Of a stretch of 64,000 bases of DNA, positions 17,584 through 27,800 are shown in pieces. The notes below the pieces were generated by a model. It did not search any database, had not been told where the DNA came from, and was given only the letters and a program-made list of their open reading frames with translations. Each line of letters begins with the position of its first letter. The stretch's first letter is position 1. The position numbers were made by a program, and so were the translations under genes. Source of the stretch: Alteromonadaceae bacterium BrNp21-10 (GTDB lineage: Bacteria > Pseudomonadota > Gammaproteobacteria > Enterobacterales > Alteromonadaceae); assembly GCA_030418115.1 (NCBI GenBank), contig JAUHQD010000003.1, positions 248,001 to 312,000 on the forward strand, read 5' to 3'.

Positions 17584-17859
17584 TCATTCATCTTCATTGA
17601 ATTTTTTGGCGATCAATTCTTCAATGGCATCCATGGCTTTAATGGCATCAACCCCTTCACTGATCACCATGACTTCTTTGCCTTGATGGCTTTCTAACAT
17701 CATTAAACCCAGTACGCTGTTAGCGTTGGCGCTTTTATCTTGCTGTTGTAAGGTGATTTCGGCGTCGAACTGATTGGCTAACTTAGCTAATTGAGTAGCG
17801 GCGCGGGCATGTAAACCCAGTTTATTCTGTATTAATAAGGTTTTTTCAATACGATTCAT
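17584..17859 (-). CDS. ptsO: Nitrogen-PTS phosphocarrier NPr
   Basis: A 91-residue HPr-like protein. LGLHARAAT gives the phospho-accepting His17 and SANANSVLGLMML is the regulatory-Ser region typical of HPr/NPr. As NPr it passes phosphate from EI-Ntr to EIIA-Ntr, the regulatory PTS that links nitrogen and potassium status. The frame opens with a TTG three codons earlier, but the ATG at 17859 aligns with the family. It follows rapZ and ptsN on the same strand, the conserved rpoN-hpf-ptsN-rapZ-ptsO order. Confidence 0.93.
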   Translation of the reverse strand: MNRIEKTLLIQNKLGLHARAATQLAKLANQFDAEITLQQQDKSANANSVLGLMMLESHQGKEVMVISEGVDAIKAMDAIEELIAKKFNEDE

Positions 17860-17888
17860 GGACAACAACTTTTGGTTAGTGGTCTGAG

Positions 17889-18749
17889 CTATTTTTCGGC
17901 TTGAATTTTACGCAGCTCACGATGGCGTATTTGTACATCCGGGTGGGTATTACGAATGTTAGCACACAAGGTTTCTGCTACATATACTGAACGATGTTGA
18001 CCACCAGTACAACCAATGGCAATGGTGACATAGCTGCGATTGTTACGTTCTAAATGGGGCAGCCAGGTAGTGATTAAATTTTGAATTTGCCAAATGAACT
18101 TAGTGACAATCGGTTGCGCCCCTAGAAAACTTTGTACGGCACTGTCTAAGCCGGTGAGGTGCTTTAGGTCGGGCTCCCAATGGGGGTTGGGTAAAAAACG
18201 TGCATCGAAAACATAATCGGCATCTTTGGAAATACCGTATTTGAAGCCAAAGGACTCGAAGACAATAACTAAACGGGAACTTTTTTGGCCAAGAATACGC
18301 TCTCGAACTAATTCGGCTAATTGATGTACCGATAACTCTGCGGTGTCTAAATACAAATCAGCACGTTCAATAATCGGCGCCAATAATAGGGTTTCGGCCT
18401 GAATGGCTTCAATTAAGGATTTATTGCCTTTAGATAGCGGATGTAGACGACGGGTTTCGCTAAAGCGGCGAATAAGAATATCGTCACTTGCATCCAAATA
18501 AACAATGGTCATGCTCCAACTACTGGGTAAATAATTTAATATTTCGACGAGTTCATCTGGATTTTTGGGTAGGTTTCGCACATCAATGCTAACAGCGACT
18601 TGATCATATTCATCGACCACGGTGTGGGTTAGCGTGGGTAATAAGTTTACTGGTAGGTTGTCAACGCAGTAATAACCTAAATCTTCCAGTACCCGCAGCG
18701 CGATGGATTTACCAGAGCCCGAACGGCCGCTGATAATCATCAGCTTCAT
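17889..18749 (-). CDS. rapZ: RNase adapter protein RapZ
   Basis: A 286-residue P-loop protein. GRSGSGKS at residues 8-15 is the Walker A motif; the C-terminal part holds CTGGQHRSVYVAE, the conserved region that binds GlcN6P or RNA in studied RapZ. In enterobacteria RapZ directs RNase E to the small RNA GlmZ to adjust glmS; outside enterobacteria its RNA partner is often unknown, and no GlmZ/GlmY-like RNA is seen in this window. Its start overlaps the ptsN stop by 4 bp. Confidence 0.94.
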   Translation of the reverse strand: MKLMIISGRSGSGKSIALRVLEDLGYYCVDNLPVNLLPTLTHTVVDEYDQVAVSIDVRNLPKNPDELVEILNYLPSSWSMTIVYLDASDDILIRRFSETRRLHPLSKGNKSLIEAIQAETLLLAPIIERADLYLDTAELSVHQLAELVRERILGQKSSRLVIVFESFGFKYGISKDADYVFDARFLPNPHWEPDLKHLTGLDSAVQSFLGAQPIVTKFIWQIQNLITTWLPHLERNNRSYVTIAIGCTGGQHRSVYVAETLCANIRNTHPDVQIRHRELRKIQAEK

Positions 18750-19189
18750 ATGATTGCCTCATAAAGGTCATTATTGGTGGTCGATTGCCGCATGCGTTTT
18801 AATACGTCTTTATCACTTAACTTTGAGGCAATAGTCGCTAGGGTTTGTAAATGGCCCTGGGCTTGATCTTCGGGAACCAAAATTGCAAAAAAAATATCCA
18901 CAGGCTTGCTGTCGATAGCATCAAAATCTAAGGGTTTCTCACAGCAAATTAAGACCGCCACGACTTCGTTTAAATTAGCTAAACGACCATGAGGTAAAGC
19001 GATACCATTGCCAATGCCGGTACTGCCAAGTTTTTCCCTGGACATTAAACTCTCAAGGATAATGTCTTCCGCTAATTGCGGTTGAGAATGATGGGCAATT
19101 TGGCTGATGGTTTCCAGTATGCGTTTTTTGCTGGTATCCGGCGCTGCACATAGTGTGCAGCCCGGAGTAAGTATATTTTTTATTTCCAT
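18746..19189 (-). CDS. ptsN: Nitrogen regulatory EIIA-Ntr
   Basis: A 147-residue EIIA type-2 domain. The phosphorylated His is residue 67 in IGNGIALPHGRL, and LDFDAIDSKPVDIFFAILVP is the following conserved core. It accepts phosphate from NPr and controls potassium transport and stress responses through protein contacts. It lies between hpf (18 bp upstream) and rapZ (4-bp overlap) in the rpoN cluster. Confidence 0.95.
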   Translation of the reverse strand: MEIKNILTPGCTLCAAPDTSKKRILETISQIAHHSQPQLAEDIILESLMSREKLGSTGIGNGIALPHGRLANLNEVVAVLICCEKPLDFDAIDSKPVDIFFAILVPEDQAQGHLQTLATIASKLSDKDVLKRMRQSTTNNDLYEAII

Positions 19190-19207
19190 TTATTGTTTGA
19201 GTCGAGG

Positions 19208-19495
19208 TTAATGTCGACTGATCTTCTCTTTGTGTTTAATGACTTGACGATCTAATTTATCGATTAAGCCATCAATAGCGGCGTACATATCATTGTGCGC
19301 TGAGGTGGCAAAAACTTCGGCGCCGTGTAAATGCACGGTGGCTTCGGCTTTTTGATTAAGTTTCTCGACGTTGAGAATGACATGCACATTATTAATGTGG
19401 TCGAAATGCCTTTCGAGTTTGGTGAATTTTGTATCTACATAATTGCGTAAGGAGTCTGTAATATCGACGTGATGGCCGGTAAGGTTGATTTGCAT
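19208..19495 (-). CDS. hpf: Ribosome hibernation promoting factor
   Basis: A 95-residue short-form HPF/YfiA protein: MQINLTGHHVDITDSLRNYV at the N-terminus, then the KFTKLERHF helix and the basic C-terminal segment LDRQVIKHKEKISRH. It binds the 30S A/P-site region and promotes 100S dimer formation on starvation. The short length means the long-form dimerising tail is absent. It lies directly after rpoN with AAGGAAGA before its ATG. Confidence 0.95.
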   Translation of the reverse strand: MQINLTGHHVDITDSLRNYVDTKFTKLERHFDHINNVHVILNVEKLNQKAEATVHLHGAEVFATSAHNDMYAAIDGLIDKLDRQVIKHKEKISRH

Positions 19496-19524
19496 AGATC
19501 GTCTTCCTTATATTGAAAAAGTGG

Positions 19525-21006
19525 CTAAAGCAGACTTTTTCGTTGGTTTGATGGTGGAATCGATAACGATTCACGGTATTTTGCTATTGTCCGCCGAGCA
19601 ACCATAATGCCTTGATCGGCGAGCACTTGAGCAATCTTGCTGTCACTAAGCGGTTTTGCTGCATTTTCCGCCGCGACTAGTTTCCTAATCAAGGCACGTA
19701 TTGCGGTTGAGGAGCATTCACCCCCGTTTTCCGTTGCAACATGACTTGAGAAAAAATACTTCAATTCATAAATACCACGTGGGGTATGCATATATTTCTG
19801 GGTGGTAACCCGAGAAATTGTTGATTCATGCATACCTACCATTTCTGCGACATCATTTAACACCATTGGTTTCATCGCTTCAGGTCCATATTCAAAAAAA
19901 CCGTTTTGTTGTTGCACAATACAGTTGGACACTTTCAACAATGTTTCATTACGACTTTGGATACTTTTAATAAACCACTTGGCCTCTAGCATATGTGAAC
20001 GGATAAATTCGCCGTCGCTGGAATTTTTCACGCTACGGCTCATAGCCGCATATTGCTGATTTATATTTAGTTTAGGCAAACTATCTGGATTTAGCTCAAC
20101 CATCCAGCGACCATTTTTTTTCATGACGGATACGTCGGGGATTACGTACTCGGGTTCGGTAGTGATCAAAGCGTTGCCAGGTCTGGGGTTTAGCGATTGG
20201 ATTAAACGCATGGTCTCGCGTAATTGGTCTTCGCTGAGTTTGGCTTTACGCATTAATGTGCGGTAATCCTTACTGGCGAGTAAATCCATATATTCGCTAA
20301 TGACCATTTTAGCTTCAGTTAGCCATGGGGTATCTAAGGCAAACTGATGTAGTTGAATCAGTAGACATTCTGCAGGATTGCGCGACCCTGAGCCAATGGG
20401 ATCGAACATTTGAATGCGTTTTAGTACGCAATTGACTTCATCAATGTCGACGTCTTCATTGTCTAGACTTTCCAGAATATCTTCGCTGGATACGGTTAAA
20501 TAACCTGATTCATCAATAGAATCGATGATGGCTATAGCAATAGCAATATCGGTCTCGCTAAAATGGGTTAAGCGCATTTGCCAAAGTAGATGGTCTTGAA
20601 TGTTATCGGTGGTTTCACCCTGATAGATGGTTTCATCATCGGAGCCTGAACCTGAACTGGTTCCGGAGCTCGGTGCTGAAGAGGCGCTATAATATTCATC
20701 CCAGGTTGAATCAATGGGCAACTCATCCGGTAATTCATTCTTTTCGAGGGCATCGCCGGCCTCTAAATTATCTACGCTGGCGGTTTCTGTGTCGTTGTCG
20801 TGATTGTCGTGATTGTCGTTATTATCGGCGTTACCGTCTGGTATGTCGCTATGTTCTTCTACTTCTAATAACGGGTTTGAATCAAGGGCTTCTTGTATTT
20901 CTTGCTGAAGATCAATAGTTGAAAGTTGCAGTAAGCGGATAGCTTGTTGCAACTGCGGTGTCATTGTAAGTTGTTGGCTAAATTTTAGTTGTAATGAGGG
21001 CTTCAT
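19525..21006 (-). CDS. rpoN: RNA polymerase sigma-54 factor
   Basis: A 493-residue sigma-54. Region I is Gln/Leu rich ([20 protein letters not shown]) as needed for enhancer-dependent control. It is followed by an acidic linker of Asp, Asn and His repeats, the core-binding domain, the helix-turn-helix ([15 protein letters not shown]) and the C-terminal RpoN box ([13 protein letters not shown]) that reads the -24 element. The linker includes a short tandem DNA repeat of 9 nt (about 20797-20824) that codes the DNH stretch. It begins the rpoN-hpf-ptsN-rapZ-ptsO cluster. Confidence 0.96.
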   Translation of the reverse strand: MKPSLQLKFSQQLTMTPQLQQAIRLLQLSTIDLQQEIQEALDSNPLLEVEEHSDIPDGNADNNDNHDNHDNDTETASVDNLEAGDALEKNELPDELPIDSTWDEYYSASSAPSSGTSSGSGSDDETIYQGETTDNIQDHLLWQMRLTHFSETDIAIAIAIIDSIDESGYLTVSSEDILESLDNEDVDIDEVNCVLKRIQMFDPIGSGSRNPAECLLIQLHQFALDTPWLTEAKMVISEYMDLLASKDYRTLMRKAKLSEDQLRETMRLIQSLNPRPGNALITTEPEYVIPDVSVMKKNGRWMVELNPDSLPKLNINQQYAAMSRSVKNSSDGEFIRSHMLEAKWFIKSIQSRNETLLKVSNCIVQQQNGFFEYGPEAMKPMVLNDVAEMVGMHESTISRVTTQKYMHTPRGIYELKYFFSSHVATENGGECSSTAIRALIRKLVAAENAAKPLSDSKIAQVLADQGIMVARRTIAKYRESLSIPPSNQRKSLL

Positions 21007-21150
21007 TTACTTCTTATTATGTCCCGTTTTTAAATAACCAAAAATAAGGTTACAACAGTATTAGTGACTTCTTCCATGGCTTAACTATAGCGTATCTAAT
21101 TAACCAACATAAGCAGGTAGCGCTAAAATTTACAATAATATTTACTTAAG

Positions 21151-21876
21151 CTAAAGCGTAAATTGTTCGCCTAAATATACATCCTTAACTTGTTGATTTG
21201 ATAATACTTCTTCTGCCGTTCCTTGAGCAATAAGTTCACCATGACTAACAATATAAGCGGTTTCACAGACATCCAAGGTTTCGCGAACATTGTGATCGGT
21301 GATTAATACGCCTATCCCACGTTCTTTTAATTGATGAATGATTTTTTTGATGTCGGTCACGGAAATAGGATCGACGCCAGCAAAGGGTTCATCTAATAAA
21401 ATGAATTTGGGGTTAGCCGATAGCGCTCTGGCAATTTCTACTCGTCGACGTTCACCACCAGAGAGGCTCATGCCTAAACTGTTACGGATATGATTGATGT
21501 TAAATTCATCGAGCAGGGCATCGGCTTCCACTTCTCGTTCACTTTGATTAATGTCTTTACGGGTCTCTAAGATAGCCATCAGGTTTTGATAAACCGTTAG
21601 TTTGCGGAATATCGATGATTCTTGGGGGAGATAACCTATGCCTAATCGTGCTCTGGCATGCATCGGCATTAATGATAAATCTTGATTGTCGATGGTGATT
21701 TGGCCCTTATCTAAAGGCACCAAACCGACAATCATATAGAAAGTGGTGGTTTTACCTGCGCCGTTGGGGCCGAGTAGCCCGACAATTTGCCCCGTGGACA
21801 CCTTTAAACTGACGTCGGTTACGACCTTACGGGATTTATAGGACTTAGCTAAATGCGATGCACTAAGGGTTGGCAT
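21151..21876 (-). CDS. lptB: LPS transport ATPase LptB
   Basis: A 241-residue ABC ATPase: Walker [11 protein letters not shown]-loop near YLPQESSIF, signature [15 protein letters not shown] and Walker [14 protein letters not shown]. It drives LPS extraction from the inner membrane with LptFG, which are encoded elsewhere. It overlaps lptA by 14 bp, and the operon lptC-lptA-lptB precedes rpoN as in most gammaproteobacteria. Confidence 0.96.
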   Translation of the reverse strand: MPTLSASHLAKSYKSRKVVTDVSLKVSTGQIVGLLGPNGAGKTTTFYMIVGLVPLDKGQITIDNQDLSLMPMHARARLGIGYLPQESSIFRKLTVYQNLMAILETRKDINQSEREVEADALLDEFNINHIRNSLGMSLSGGERRRVEIARALSANPKFILLDEPFAGVDPISVTDIKKIIHQLKERGIGVLITDHNVRETLDVCETAYIVSHGELIAQGTAEEVLSNQQVKDVYLGEQFTL

Positions 21877-22411
21877 TGGATTGTTCCTGATTGCTATCCT
21901 GTTTTTCGGGTTGAAAAATGGTGGTTACTCGGTCGCCGGTATTTTCATTTCCTTCGGCATTGAGTTGCTCATTTTCCATATCAAATAGAATAGACTCTCC
22001 TTGCACACGACTACTATTTTGGTGCAGCTCGGCATTGCCGACTAAGGTTAATGTTCTATTCGCCACGGTGTATTTTATTTCATTAGCCAAGGCTTTAATG
22101 TGACTACCATCATCCATGGTCTGCTCATAACTGGCTGGCGTGCCTCGGGCGATAAAGATCTCTTTGCCGACACCGTCTTTAGCGATGACATCCACTTCAT
22201 CGGCATCAATCACCAAGCTTCCTTGAGATATTTTAACATCGCCGCGGTAGTACATTGATTTTTCAATGCCATCGCCGGACTGTTTAGTCGCTTCGACCAT
22301 AATTTGCTGTTTGAAGTCTTCTTTACCAGCCATTGCCGAGAAGCCAATAAAAGCCAAGGTCAGTAGTAATAGTCTAATTAACAATACTCGACGAAAAGGT
22401 AGATTTAACAT
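21863..22411 (-). CDS. lptA: LPS periplasmic bridge protein LptA
   Basis: A 182-residue periplasmic protein: signal peptide of about 28 residues ending FSAMAG, then the OstA-like beta-jellyroll ([21 protein letters not shown]) that stacks to carry LPS from LptC to LptD. A Gln/Asn-rich tail ends the protein. The gene begins inside the end of lptC (38-bp overlap) and its own end overlaps lptB. Confidence 0.93.
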   Translation of the reverse strand: MLNLPFRRVLLIRLLLLTLAFIGFSAMAGKEDFKQQIMVEATKQSGDGIEKSMYYRGDVKISQGSLVIDADEVDVIAKDGVGKEIFIARGTPASYEQTMDDGSHIKALANEIKYTVANRTLTLVGNAELHQNSSRVQGESILFDMENEQLNAEGNENTGDRVTTIFQPEKQDSNQEQSNANP

Positions 22412-22943
22412 GGTTTAATAACTCAAAAGTGCGTTTATCTAAATTTGCGGTAAAGCCATTGCCTTGAATCGCAAATTCGCTTCCCTTAATGGTAACTATT
22501 TGATCGGACGCTAGGGTTTTAGCCGTCAGATCTATCTCTACAAACTCGGTGTTGATGGTCTGTATAAAGCCATTTTTATCCATACTCATGATGACAACAT
22601 TTTTCTCTAAATGTAATCGATTATCATCATATAAGGTGCCTTCGCTGGCACTGATTTTCCAAGGAGATTTTTCTTCACCACTAAAAATGGTGTATTGCGG
22701 TTGCTGAAATAGGGTGAAGCCCAACAACTGGTAGTGTTCCATTTGTTCTGCAAACACCTGATGATTTATATCACCATTTTCATTGTATAATGTGCTGCGC
22801 ATGGCCTTAGCCTGGTAATTTGGTCGCCATACTTCTTCCGTTTGTTTGGTCGAAAGCGGTTTTTCATCGGCGAACCAGCTATTGAAATTAAGTGCGATAA
22901 CAATCACAAATAAAACAATAATACTCAGGCTAATGCGATTCAC
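22374..22943 (-). CDS. lptC: LPS export protein LptC
   Basis: A 189-residue bitopic protein: one N-terminal membrane helix (ISLSIIVLFVIVIALNF) and a periplasmic jellyroll containing YQLLGFTLFQQPQYTIF and ISASEGTLYDD, as in LptC. It links the LptBFG transporter to LptA. It overlaps kdsC by 4 bp and lptA by 38 bp, so the three are translated as a unit. Confidence 0.92.
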   Translation of the reverse strand: MNRISLSIIVLFVIVIALNFNSWFADEKPLSTKQTEEVWRPNYQAKAMRSTLYNENGDINHQVFAEQMEHYQLLGFTLFQQPQYTIFSGEEKSPWKISASEGTLYDDNRLHLEKNVVIMSMDKNGFIQTINTEFVEIDLTAKTLASDQIVTIKGSEFAIQGNGFTANLDKRTFELLNHVKSTFSSSIVN

Positions 22944-23500
22944 GTACTGCTGCCTAATATGCTATTTAGCCCACCTTCTGTCTGCGCTTGTAATAACAAG
23001 TCACAAACTTCCCTTACGGCACCAAAACCGCCTGACTTCGATGTTATATAATCTGCCAGCTTAAGAACCTGCGGATGTCCATCGGCTACAGTAAGCCGTA
23101 AGCCCGCATGCTTAAACATGCCAGTATCGGGCATATCATCACCCATGGCGGCTACGGCATTAGGGGATAGTTGCAATTGTTGCATTAAAGACGCTAATGC
23201 TGGCCCCTTATTTTCTTCGCCTTGGATAATGTGTGCGATCCCAAGGCTTTGCATACGACTTTGTACAATGTTGGATTGACGACCGGTAATAACAGCCACC
23301 GCAATTCCTATTTTTTGGATGGCTTTGATGCCATAGCCATCTTGGGTGTGGAAGGCTTTTAATTCTTCCCCTTGATTACCTAAATAGATACGACCGTCTG
23401 AAAATATACCATCCACATCACAGACTAATAACTTAATGCCAGTAAATTGGTCAAAGACGGATTGTTGGATACTGCCGTATAGGGTGTCAACTTTGGTCAT
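22940..23500 (-). CDS. kdsC: KDO-8-phosphate phosphatase
   Basis: A 186-residue HAD phosphatase. The nucleophile motif is VCDVDGIFSDG, followed by the VITGRQS Thr motif and the GDDMPD loop near the C-terminus. It removes phosphate from KDO-8-P in LPS core synthesis; members work as tetramers. Between it and yrbG, where E. coli and many others keep kdsD, there are only 19 bp here. Confidence 0.95.
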   Translation of the reverse strand: MTKVDTLYGSIQQSVFDQFTGIKLLVCDVDGIFSDGRIYLGNQGEELKAFHTQDGYGIKAIQKIGIAVAVITGRQSNIVQSRMQSLGIAHIIQGEENKGPALASLMQQLQLSPNAVAAMGDDMPDTGMFKHAGLRLTVADGHPQVLKLADYITSKSGGFGAVREVCDLLLQAQTEGGLNSILGSST

Positions 23501-23519
23501 ATTATTTTTTGCTCACTTA

Positions 23520-24488
23520 TTACTGTACGCTGCTAATGTATAGGTGCACTTGGTAAAGTAAGAATAAGGCGATGAGTAACACGCCCTGCCAGCGAGAAAT
23601 GCCGCGTTTACCTTTAAAGTTAAAACTAAATAGCATTAATAATAAACTTAAACCTAACATCCATGCACTATCTCGTCCGGCGGCGTTGCCGTCAATAACG
23701 CCAGGCGCAATCAGCCCCGGCATGGCTAATACTGCCAAAATATTAAATATATTAGATCCAATAATATTGCCTAGTGCCATATCGTCTTCGCCTTTGCGAA
23801 TACTGGCCACACTGGCGGCGAGCTCGGGTAGACTGGTACCAATGGCGATAATGGTTAGACCGATAACTAAATCACTCATACCAAAATAATGGGCAATGAC
23901 GGTGGCCGATTCCACCATGAGGTGCGCGCTCAGAGGCAACATAATCAAACCTACAACTATCCACATCACCGCACTTGAGGTACTTACGTCTTGTGCTAGT
24001 TCCTGGCTAATTTCTTTTTCTAAACAATCACGTTTATCGGCTTTTACGGAAAGCCAATACAATAGAAAAATGGCTACAAAGAATAATGCCATTAAGATGA
24101 TGCCTTCATTACGGCTGAGGACATGGTCATTAAGAAAATAAATACCAACCACGATGGCTATTAGCATTAGTGGCATTTCGCGTTTAACCGTGGATGAGGC
24201 AATGATCATCGGTTTAACCAATACGGTAATCCCCAACACTAAGGCAATGTTGGTAATATTTGAACCAATAGCATTGCCAACACCAGTATTTGGTGAGCCA
24301 CCAAAAGATGCTGCAATAGATACCATAATTTCTGGTGCTGAAGAGCCCATGGCAACGATGGTCATACCGATAACCATTGGTGATATCCCGACATTACCCG
24401 CCAAAGCTGAAGCACCGTAGACAAACTTGTCCGCACTCCAACCTAAAGCGACTAAACCAATAACAAAAATCAGTACATCTACAATCAT
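23520..24488 (-). CDS. yrbG: YrbG-type calcium/sodium antiporter
   Basis: A 322-residue membrane protein with two inverted halves of five helices. Each half carries the alpha-repeat signature of cation/Ca2+ exchangers: MGSSAPEIMVS with GNAIGSNITN in the first and IGTSLPELAAS with GNIIGSNIFN in the second. The acidic residues in these repeats bind the cations. It is the first gene of the kdsC-lpt operon and is divergent from mlaF, a conserved arrangement. Confidence 0.92.
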   Translation of the reverse strand: MIVDVLIFVIGLVALGWSADKFVYGASALAGNVGISPMVIGMTIVAMGSSAPEIMVSIAASFGGSPNTGVGNAIGSNITNIALVLGITVLVKPMIIASSTVKREMPLMLIAIVVGIYFLNDHVLSRNEGIILMALFFVAIFLLYWLSVKADKRDCLEKEISQELAQDVSTSSAVMWIVVGLIMLPLSAHLMVESATVIAHYFGMSDLVIGLTIIAIGTSLPELAASVASIRKGEDDMALGNIIGSNIFNILAVLAMPGLIAPGVIDGNAAGRDSAWMLGLSLLLMLFSFNFKGKRGISRWQGVLLIALFLLYQVHLYISSVQ

Positions 24489-25085
24489 TTAAAAATTTCA
24501 CTCCAATTCTGTGCTCGGAATTGTCGCAAAATAGCGAGCTTTTGCCTATGGGAAATAACAAGGTTGAGTAAATAACCTGAGGTTCGCATAAGCAATGCCG
24601 ACTAACACTACTAGTTTTACCACTCTCTGCGTTACTTAGATTGGGTTTAGAATGACTAAACAACAGTCTTCGCGCTTGAAAGAGGCAAAACTAGCAGCAT
24701 TGGACCATTTTTTTATATTTGAATTACTGCCTTAAGCTAACTATATGAAATTAAAAAAATAGACTTTAGATTTTGACATTTTTTATACAAACCTCAGGTT
24801 AAATACTTTGTTGTGGGTGAAATTAACTAGGCATTTTACGGTCTTTGAAGGTAAGTCTTACTTGTGCATGAATGTGACTTGATACAATTCAATACAGACT
24901 ATTTTGTTTCGTTATGGATAATGACAAAAAAGTGACAACAGAATACAACCTTAATTTACTTAGATGTTATTATTACAACTTGTTACGGTTTAGATTACCC
25001 CTTTGCTGTTGAAAAAACGTAAAATAGGCCCAACTTACATCGGCTAAGCTGAAACTGCATTAATCTTAAGGATACCGCTGCACAG
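24489..25085. other. Long divergent intergenic region between yrbG and mlaF
   Basis: About 600 bp without a convincing gene. It must carry the promoters for the yrbG-lpt-rpoN and mla operons. A 27-codon ATG frame at 24652 lacks a ribosome site and is not called. Several AT-rich -10-like boxes occur near the mla side (for example TAAAAT at 25020-25025) but none has a matching -35. The gap is longer than usual for this junction. Confidence 0.5.
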
Positions 25086-25886
25086 ATGGAAAACTTGGTA
25101 GAGATCAATAATCTGACATTTAGTCGCGGCGAGCGGATTATTTATCAGGATATTTCAATGCAGATCCCCAAAGGTAAAACTACGGCCATTATGGGCCCTA
25201 GTGGCATTGGCAAGACGACCATGTTGCGACTTATCGGTGGCCAATTAAAACCCGATGAAGGCGATATCTTGTTCAAAGGTGAGTCGATACCGTCAAAATC
25301 TCGAGCGGATTTGTACGTTGCTCGTCGCAGTATGAGTATGTTGTTTCAAAGTGGGGCGTTGTTTACCGATATGTCAGTGTTTGACAACGTTGCATACCCC
25401 TTGCGAGAACATACTAAATTATCTGAATCACTGATCCGCTTAGTGGTGCTGATGAAGTTGCAAGCGGTTGGTTTACGCGGTGCCGCACAGCACATGCCGG
25501 TGGAATTGTCTGGTGGTATGGCACGCCGAGCTGCATTAGCTAGGGCTATAGCATTGGATCCAGAATTGATCATGTATGATGAACCTTTCGCTGGGCAAGA
25601 TCCTATTTCTATGGGGGTGTTGGTTAAACTGATTAAAGAGTTGAATGACGCCTTGAATTTGACCAGTTTAATTGTGACCCATGATGTTGACGAAGTGATG
25701 AGCATTGCTGATCACGTTTATATCATTGCGGATAAGCGCGTGATTGGAGCTGGTTCACCGGAAGAAATTACACAGAGTGATTCTCCTTTAGTACAACAGT
25801 TTTTGAAAGGGCAAGCGGATGGTCCAGTACCATTTCATTTTCCAGCTTCAACCATAAAAGAGGATTTTATGGGGAGTCATCAATAA
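25086..25886 (+). CDS. mlaF: Mla phospholipid transport ATPase
   Basis: A 266-residue ABC ATPase: Walker [10 protein letters not shown], signature [15 protein letters not shown], Walker [15 protein letters not shown]. The C-terminal region after residue 240 is an extension that in MlaF contacts the partner subunit. It powers phospholipid movement between outer and inner membranes with MlaE, MlaD and MlaB. Its stop overlaps the mlaE start by one base, so the operon is tightly coupled. Confidence 0.95.
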   Translation: MENLVEINNLTFSRGERIIYQDISMQIPKGKTTAIMGPSGIGKTTMLRLIGGQLKPDEGDILFKGESIPSKSRADLYVARRSMSMLFQSGALFTDMSVFDNVAYPLREHTKLSESLIRLVVLMKLQAVGLRGAAQHMPVELSGGMARRAALARAIALDPELIMYDEPFAGQDPISMGVLVKLIKELNDALNLTSLIVTHDVDEVMSIADHVYIIADKRVIGAGSPEEITQSDSPLVQQFLKGQADGPVPFHFPASTIKEDFMGSHQ

Positions 25887-26662
25887 TGTGGTTAGTGGAT
25901 CTTGGTGCACATGTACTTGAAAAGGTTCAAGCTTTAGGTCGAGCAGCATTAATGCTGGTGGGGGCCATTGTGGTGGTGCCTCAACCTAAGAAAAATTTAC
26001 CTTTAGTCATTAAGCAAATCTATGTGGTTGGTGTGCAGTCGCTGCTGATTATTATTGTTTCAGGATTGTTTATCGGCATGGTAATGGCGTTACAAGGTTA
26101 TACTATTTTGGTGGATTATGGTGCTGAAGATAGTTTAGGGCCGATGGTAGCGCTATCCCTGTTGCGAGAATTGGGGCCGGTAGTGACCGCATTGTTATTT
26201 GCTGGTCGGGCTGGGTCAGCTCTTACCGCAGAAATAGGCTTAATGAAAGCCACGGAACAATTAAGTAGTTTAGAAATGATGGCAATTGATCCTTTACGTC
26301 GGGTTATCGCTCCACGTTTTTGGGCGGGCATCATTTCAATGCCAATGTTAGCCATTTTATTTAGTACCGTTGGCATTCTCGGCGGCCATTTGGTCGGTGT
26401 AGATTGGTTAGGGGTGGATAGCGGTAGTTATTGGTCGATTATGCAGGCAACCGTTGAATTAGACGTTGATGTATTAAATGGGGTGATTAAAAGCATTGTC
26501 TTTGCTGTCGTTGTGACGTGGATTGCGGTTTTTAAAGGTTATGATTGTCTACCTACGTCAGAAGGTATTAGTAAAGCCACCACGGAAACCGTAGTTCATG
26601 CATCGTTAGCGGTGCTAGGACTAGATTTTATTCTTACAGCTTTAATGTTCGGAATGGAGTAG
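25886..26662 (+). CDS. mlaE: Mla phospholipid transporter permease
   Basis: A 258-residue permease of the MlaE family with about five membrane helices. The motif region [20 protein letters not shown] and the downstream [13 protein letters not shown] are the conserved core of MlaE/TGD1 proteins. It forms the inner-membrane dimer that joins MlaF to the MlaD ring. Confidence 0.95.
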   Translation: MWLVDLGAHVLEKVQALGRAALMLVGAIVVVPQPKKNLPLVIKQIYVVGVQSLLIIIVSGLFIGMVMALQGYTILVDYGAEDSLGPMVALSLLRELGPVVTALLFAGRAGSALTAEIGLMKATEQLSSLEMMAIDPLRRVIAPRFWAGIISMPMLAILFSTVGILGGHLVGVDWLGVDSGSYWSIMQATVELDVDVLNGVIKSIVFAVVVTWIAVFKGYDCLPTSEGISKATTETVVHASLAVLGLDFILTALMFGME

Positions 26663-26673
26663 GAACGCAGATT

Positions 26674-27141
26674 ATGTTAACGCGAAAAATTGAGTTAATG
26701 GTGGGGGTATTCGCCGCTTTGACCATAGCAGCTGTATTAATTTTGGCTATGAATGTTGCCAATACTGGGATGTCGGGCAATGGAGAAACCTACCGTTTGT
26801 TAGCCAAATTTGACAACATTGGTGGGCTTAAGGCGCGCTCGGCAGTTAAAGTGGGCGGTGTTGTTGTCGGCAGAGTGACGGCGATTGAGCTTGACCCTCA
26901 AGACTATACACCGGTCGTTACATTAACCATTTCAAAAGATTATATCAATTTTCCAGAAACCAGCTCGGCGGCTATTCTCACCTCAGGATTGTTGGGTGAG
27001 CAATATGTTGGGTTACAGCCTGGCTTCTCTTTCGATGGCATTGAAATGCTCAAAGAGGGTGATTACATCGAAGATACCAAGTCAGCTTTAGTGTTAGAAA
27101 ATTTAATTGGTCAGTTTTTGTTTAGTAAAAGTAATGATTAA
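26674..27141 (+). CDS. mlaD: Mla MCE-domain protein
   Basis: A 155-residue protein with one N-terminal membrane helix (about 8-28) and a single MCE domain (about 40-118; FDNIGGLKARSAVKVGGVVV). It forms a hexameric periplasmic ring that channels phospholipids to MlaC. The length is that of a one-domain MlaD, and ILTSGLLGEQYV is the conserved later strand. The start follows mlaE by 11 bp. Confidence 0.95.
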   Translation: MLTRKIELMVGVFAALTIAAVLILAMNVANTGMSGNGETYRLLAKFDNIGGLKARSAVKVGGVVVGRVTAIELDPQDYTPVVTLTISKDYINFPETSSAAILTSGLLGEQYVGLQPGFSFDGIEMLKEGDYIEDTKSALVLENLIGQFLFSKSND

Positions 27142-27151
27142 AGGAAATCCT

Positions 27152-27787
27152 ATGTTTGGCAAAAGAGTTAGCCTGTTTATTTTATTGTTGTCTTTAGTAG
27201 CCCCATCGGTGTGGGCACAAAGCGCAGACAATAATCCTTATGTAATGGTTGAAGACGCGGCCACTAAAACTTTTGCCCGTATTAAAAAACAACGAGATGA
27301 GATTCAGAAAAATCCTGAAATTTTGCGTGAGATCATGAAAGATGAACTGTTACCTCACGTGGATTACAAGTTTTCCGCATTGAAAGTGTTAGGTAAACAT
27401 TTTAAATCCGTGCCTAAAGAGAAAATCCCTGAATTTATTCAGGTATTTAGGGAATATTTGATCACAACATATGCTATCGCAATGGCTCAGTACGACAATC
27501 AAACGCTTGAATTTGAGCCTCATCATGATCTTGAAGATGATAAAGAAGTAACCGTACGCGCCCTAATTAAAGAGGCTGGCAGACCGGATATTAAAATTGC
27601 TTTTAAGGTACGTAAGAGTCGTCAAACTAACGAATGGAAAGCCTACGATATGATTGCTGAAGGCATTAGTCTGTTGTCCAGCAAGCAAAGTGAGTTAGAA
27701 GGTGTTATTCGTCAAAATGGCATTGATGTAGTGATTAAAATGCTACAAGAAAAAATTGAAAAGCCCATCGTGCTTGAAAGTAAATAA
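27152..27787 (+). CDS. mlaC: Mla periplasmic phospholipid carrier
   Basis: A 211-residue exported protein: signal peptide ending VWAQ, then an alpha/beta fold with HVDYKFSALKVLGKHFK that binds lipid in MlaC (Ttg2/MlaC family). The frame can be opened 15 codons earlier, inside mlaD, but the ATG at 27152 has AAGGAAA at good spacing and starts the signal peptide. It ferries phospholipid between MlaD and the outer-membrane MlaA complex. Confidence 0.93.
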   Translation: MFGKRVSLFILLLSLVAPSVWAQSADNNPYVMVEDAATKTFARIKKQRDEIQKNPEILREIMKDELLPHVDYKFSALKVLGKHFKSVPKEKIPEFIQVFREYLITTYAIAMAQYDNQTLEFEPHHDLEDDKEVTVRALIKEAGRPDIKIAFKVRKSRQTNEWKAYDMIAEGISLLSSKQSELEGVIRQNGIDVVIKMLQEKIEKPIVLESK

Positions 27788-27800
27788 GGCTACCCATTAA

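Noticed and set aside
24652-24735. 27-codon frame in the yrbG-mlaF gap
   Set aside because: Too short and without ribosome site; likely chance.
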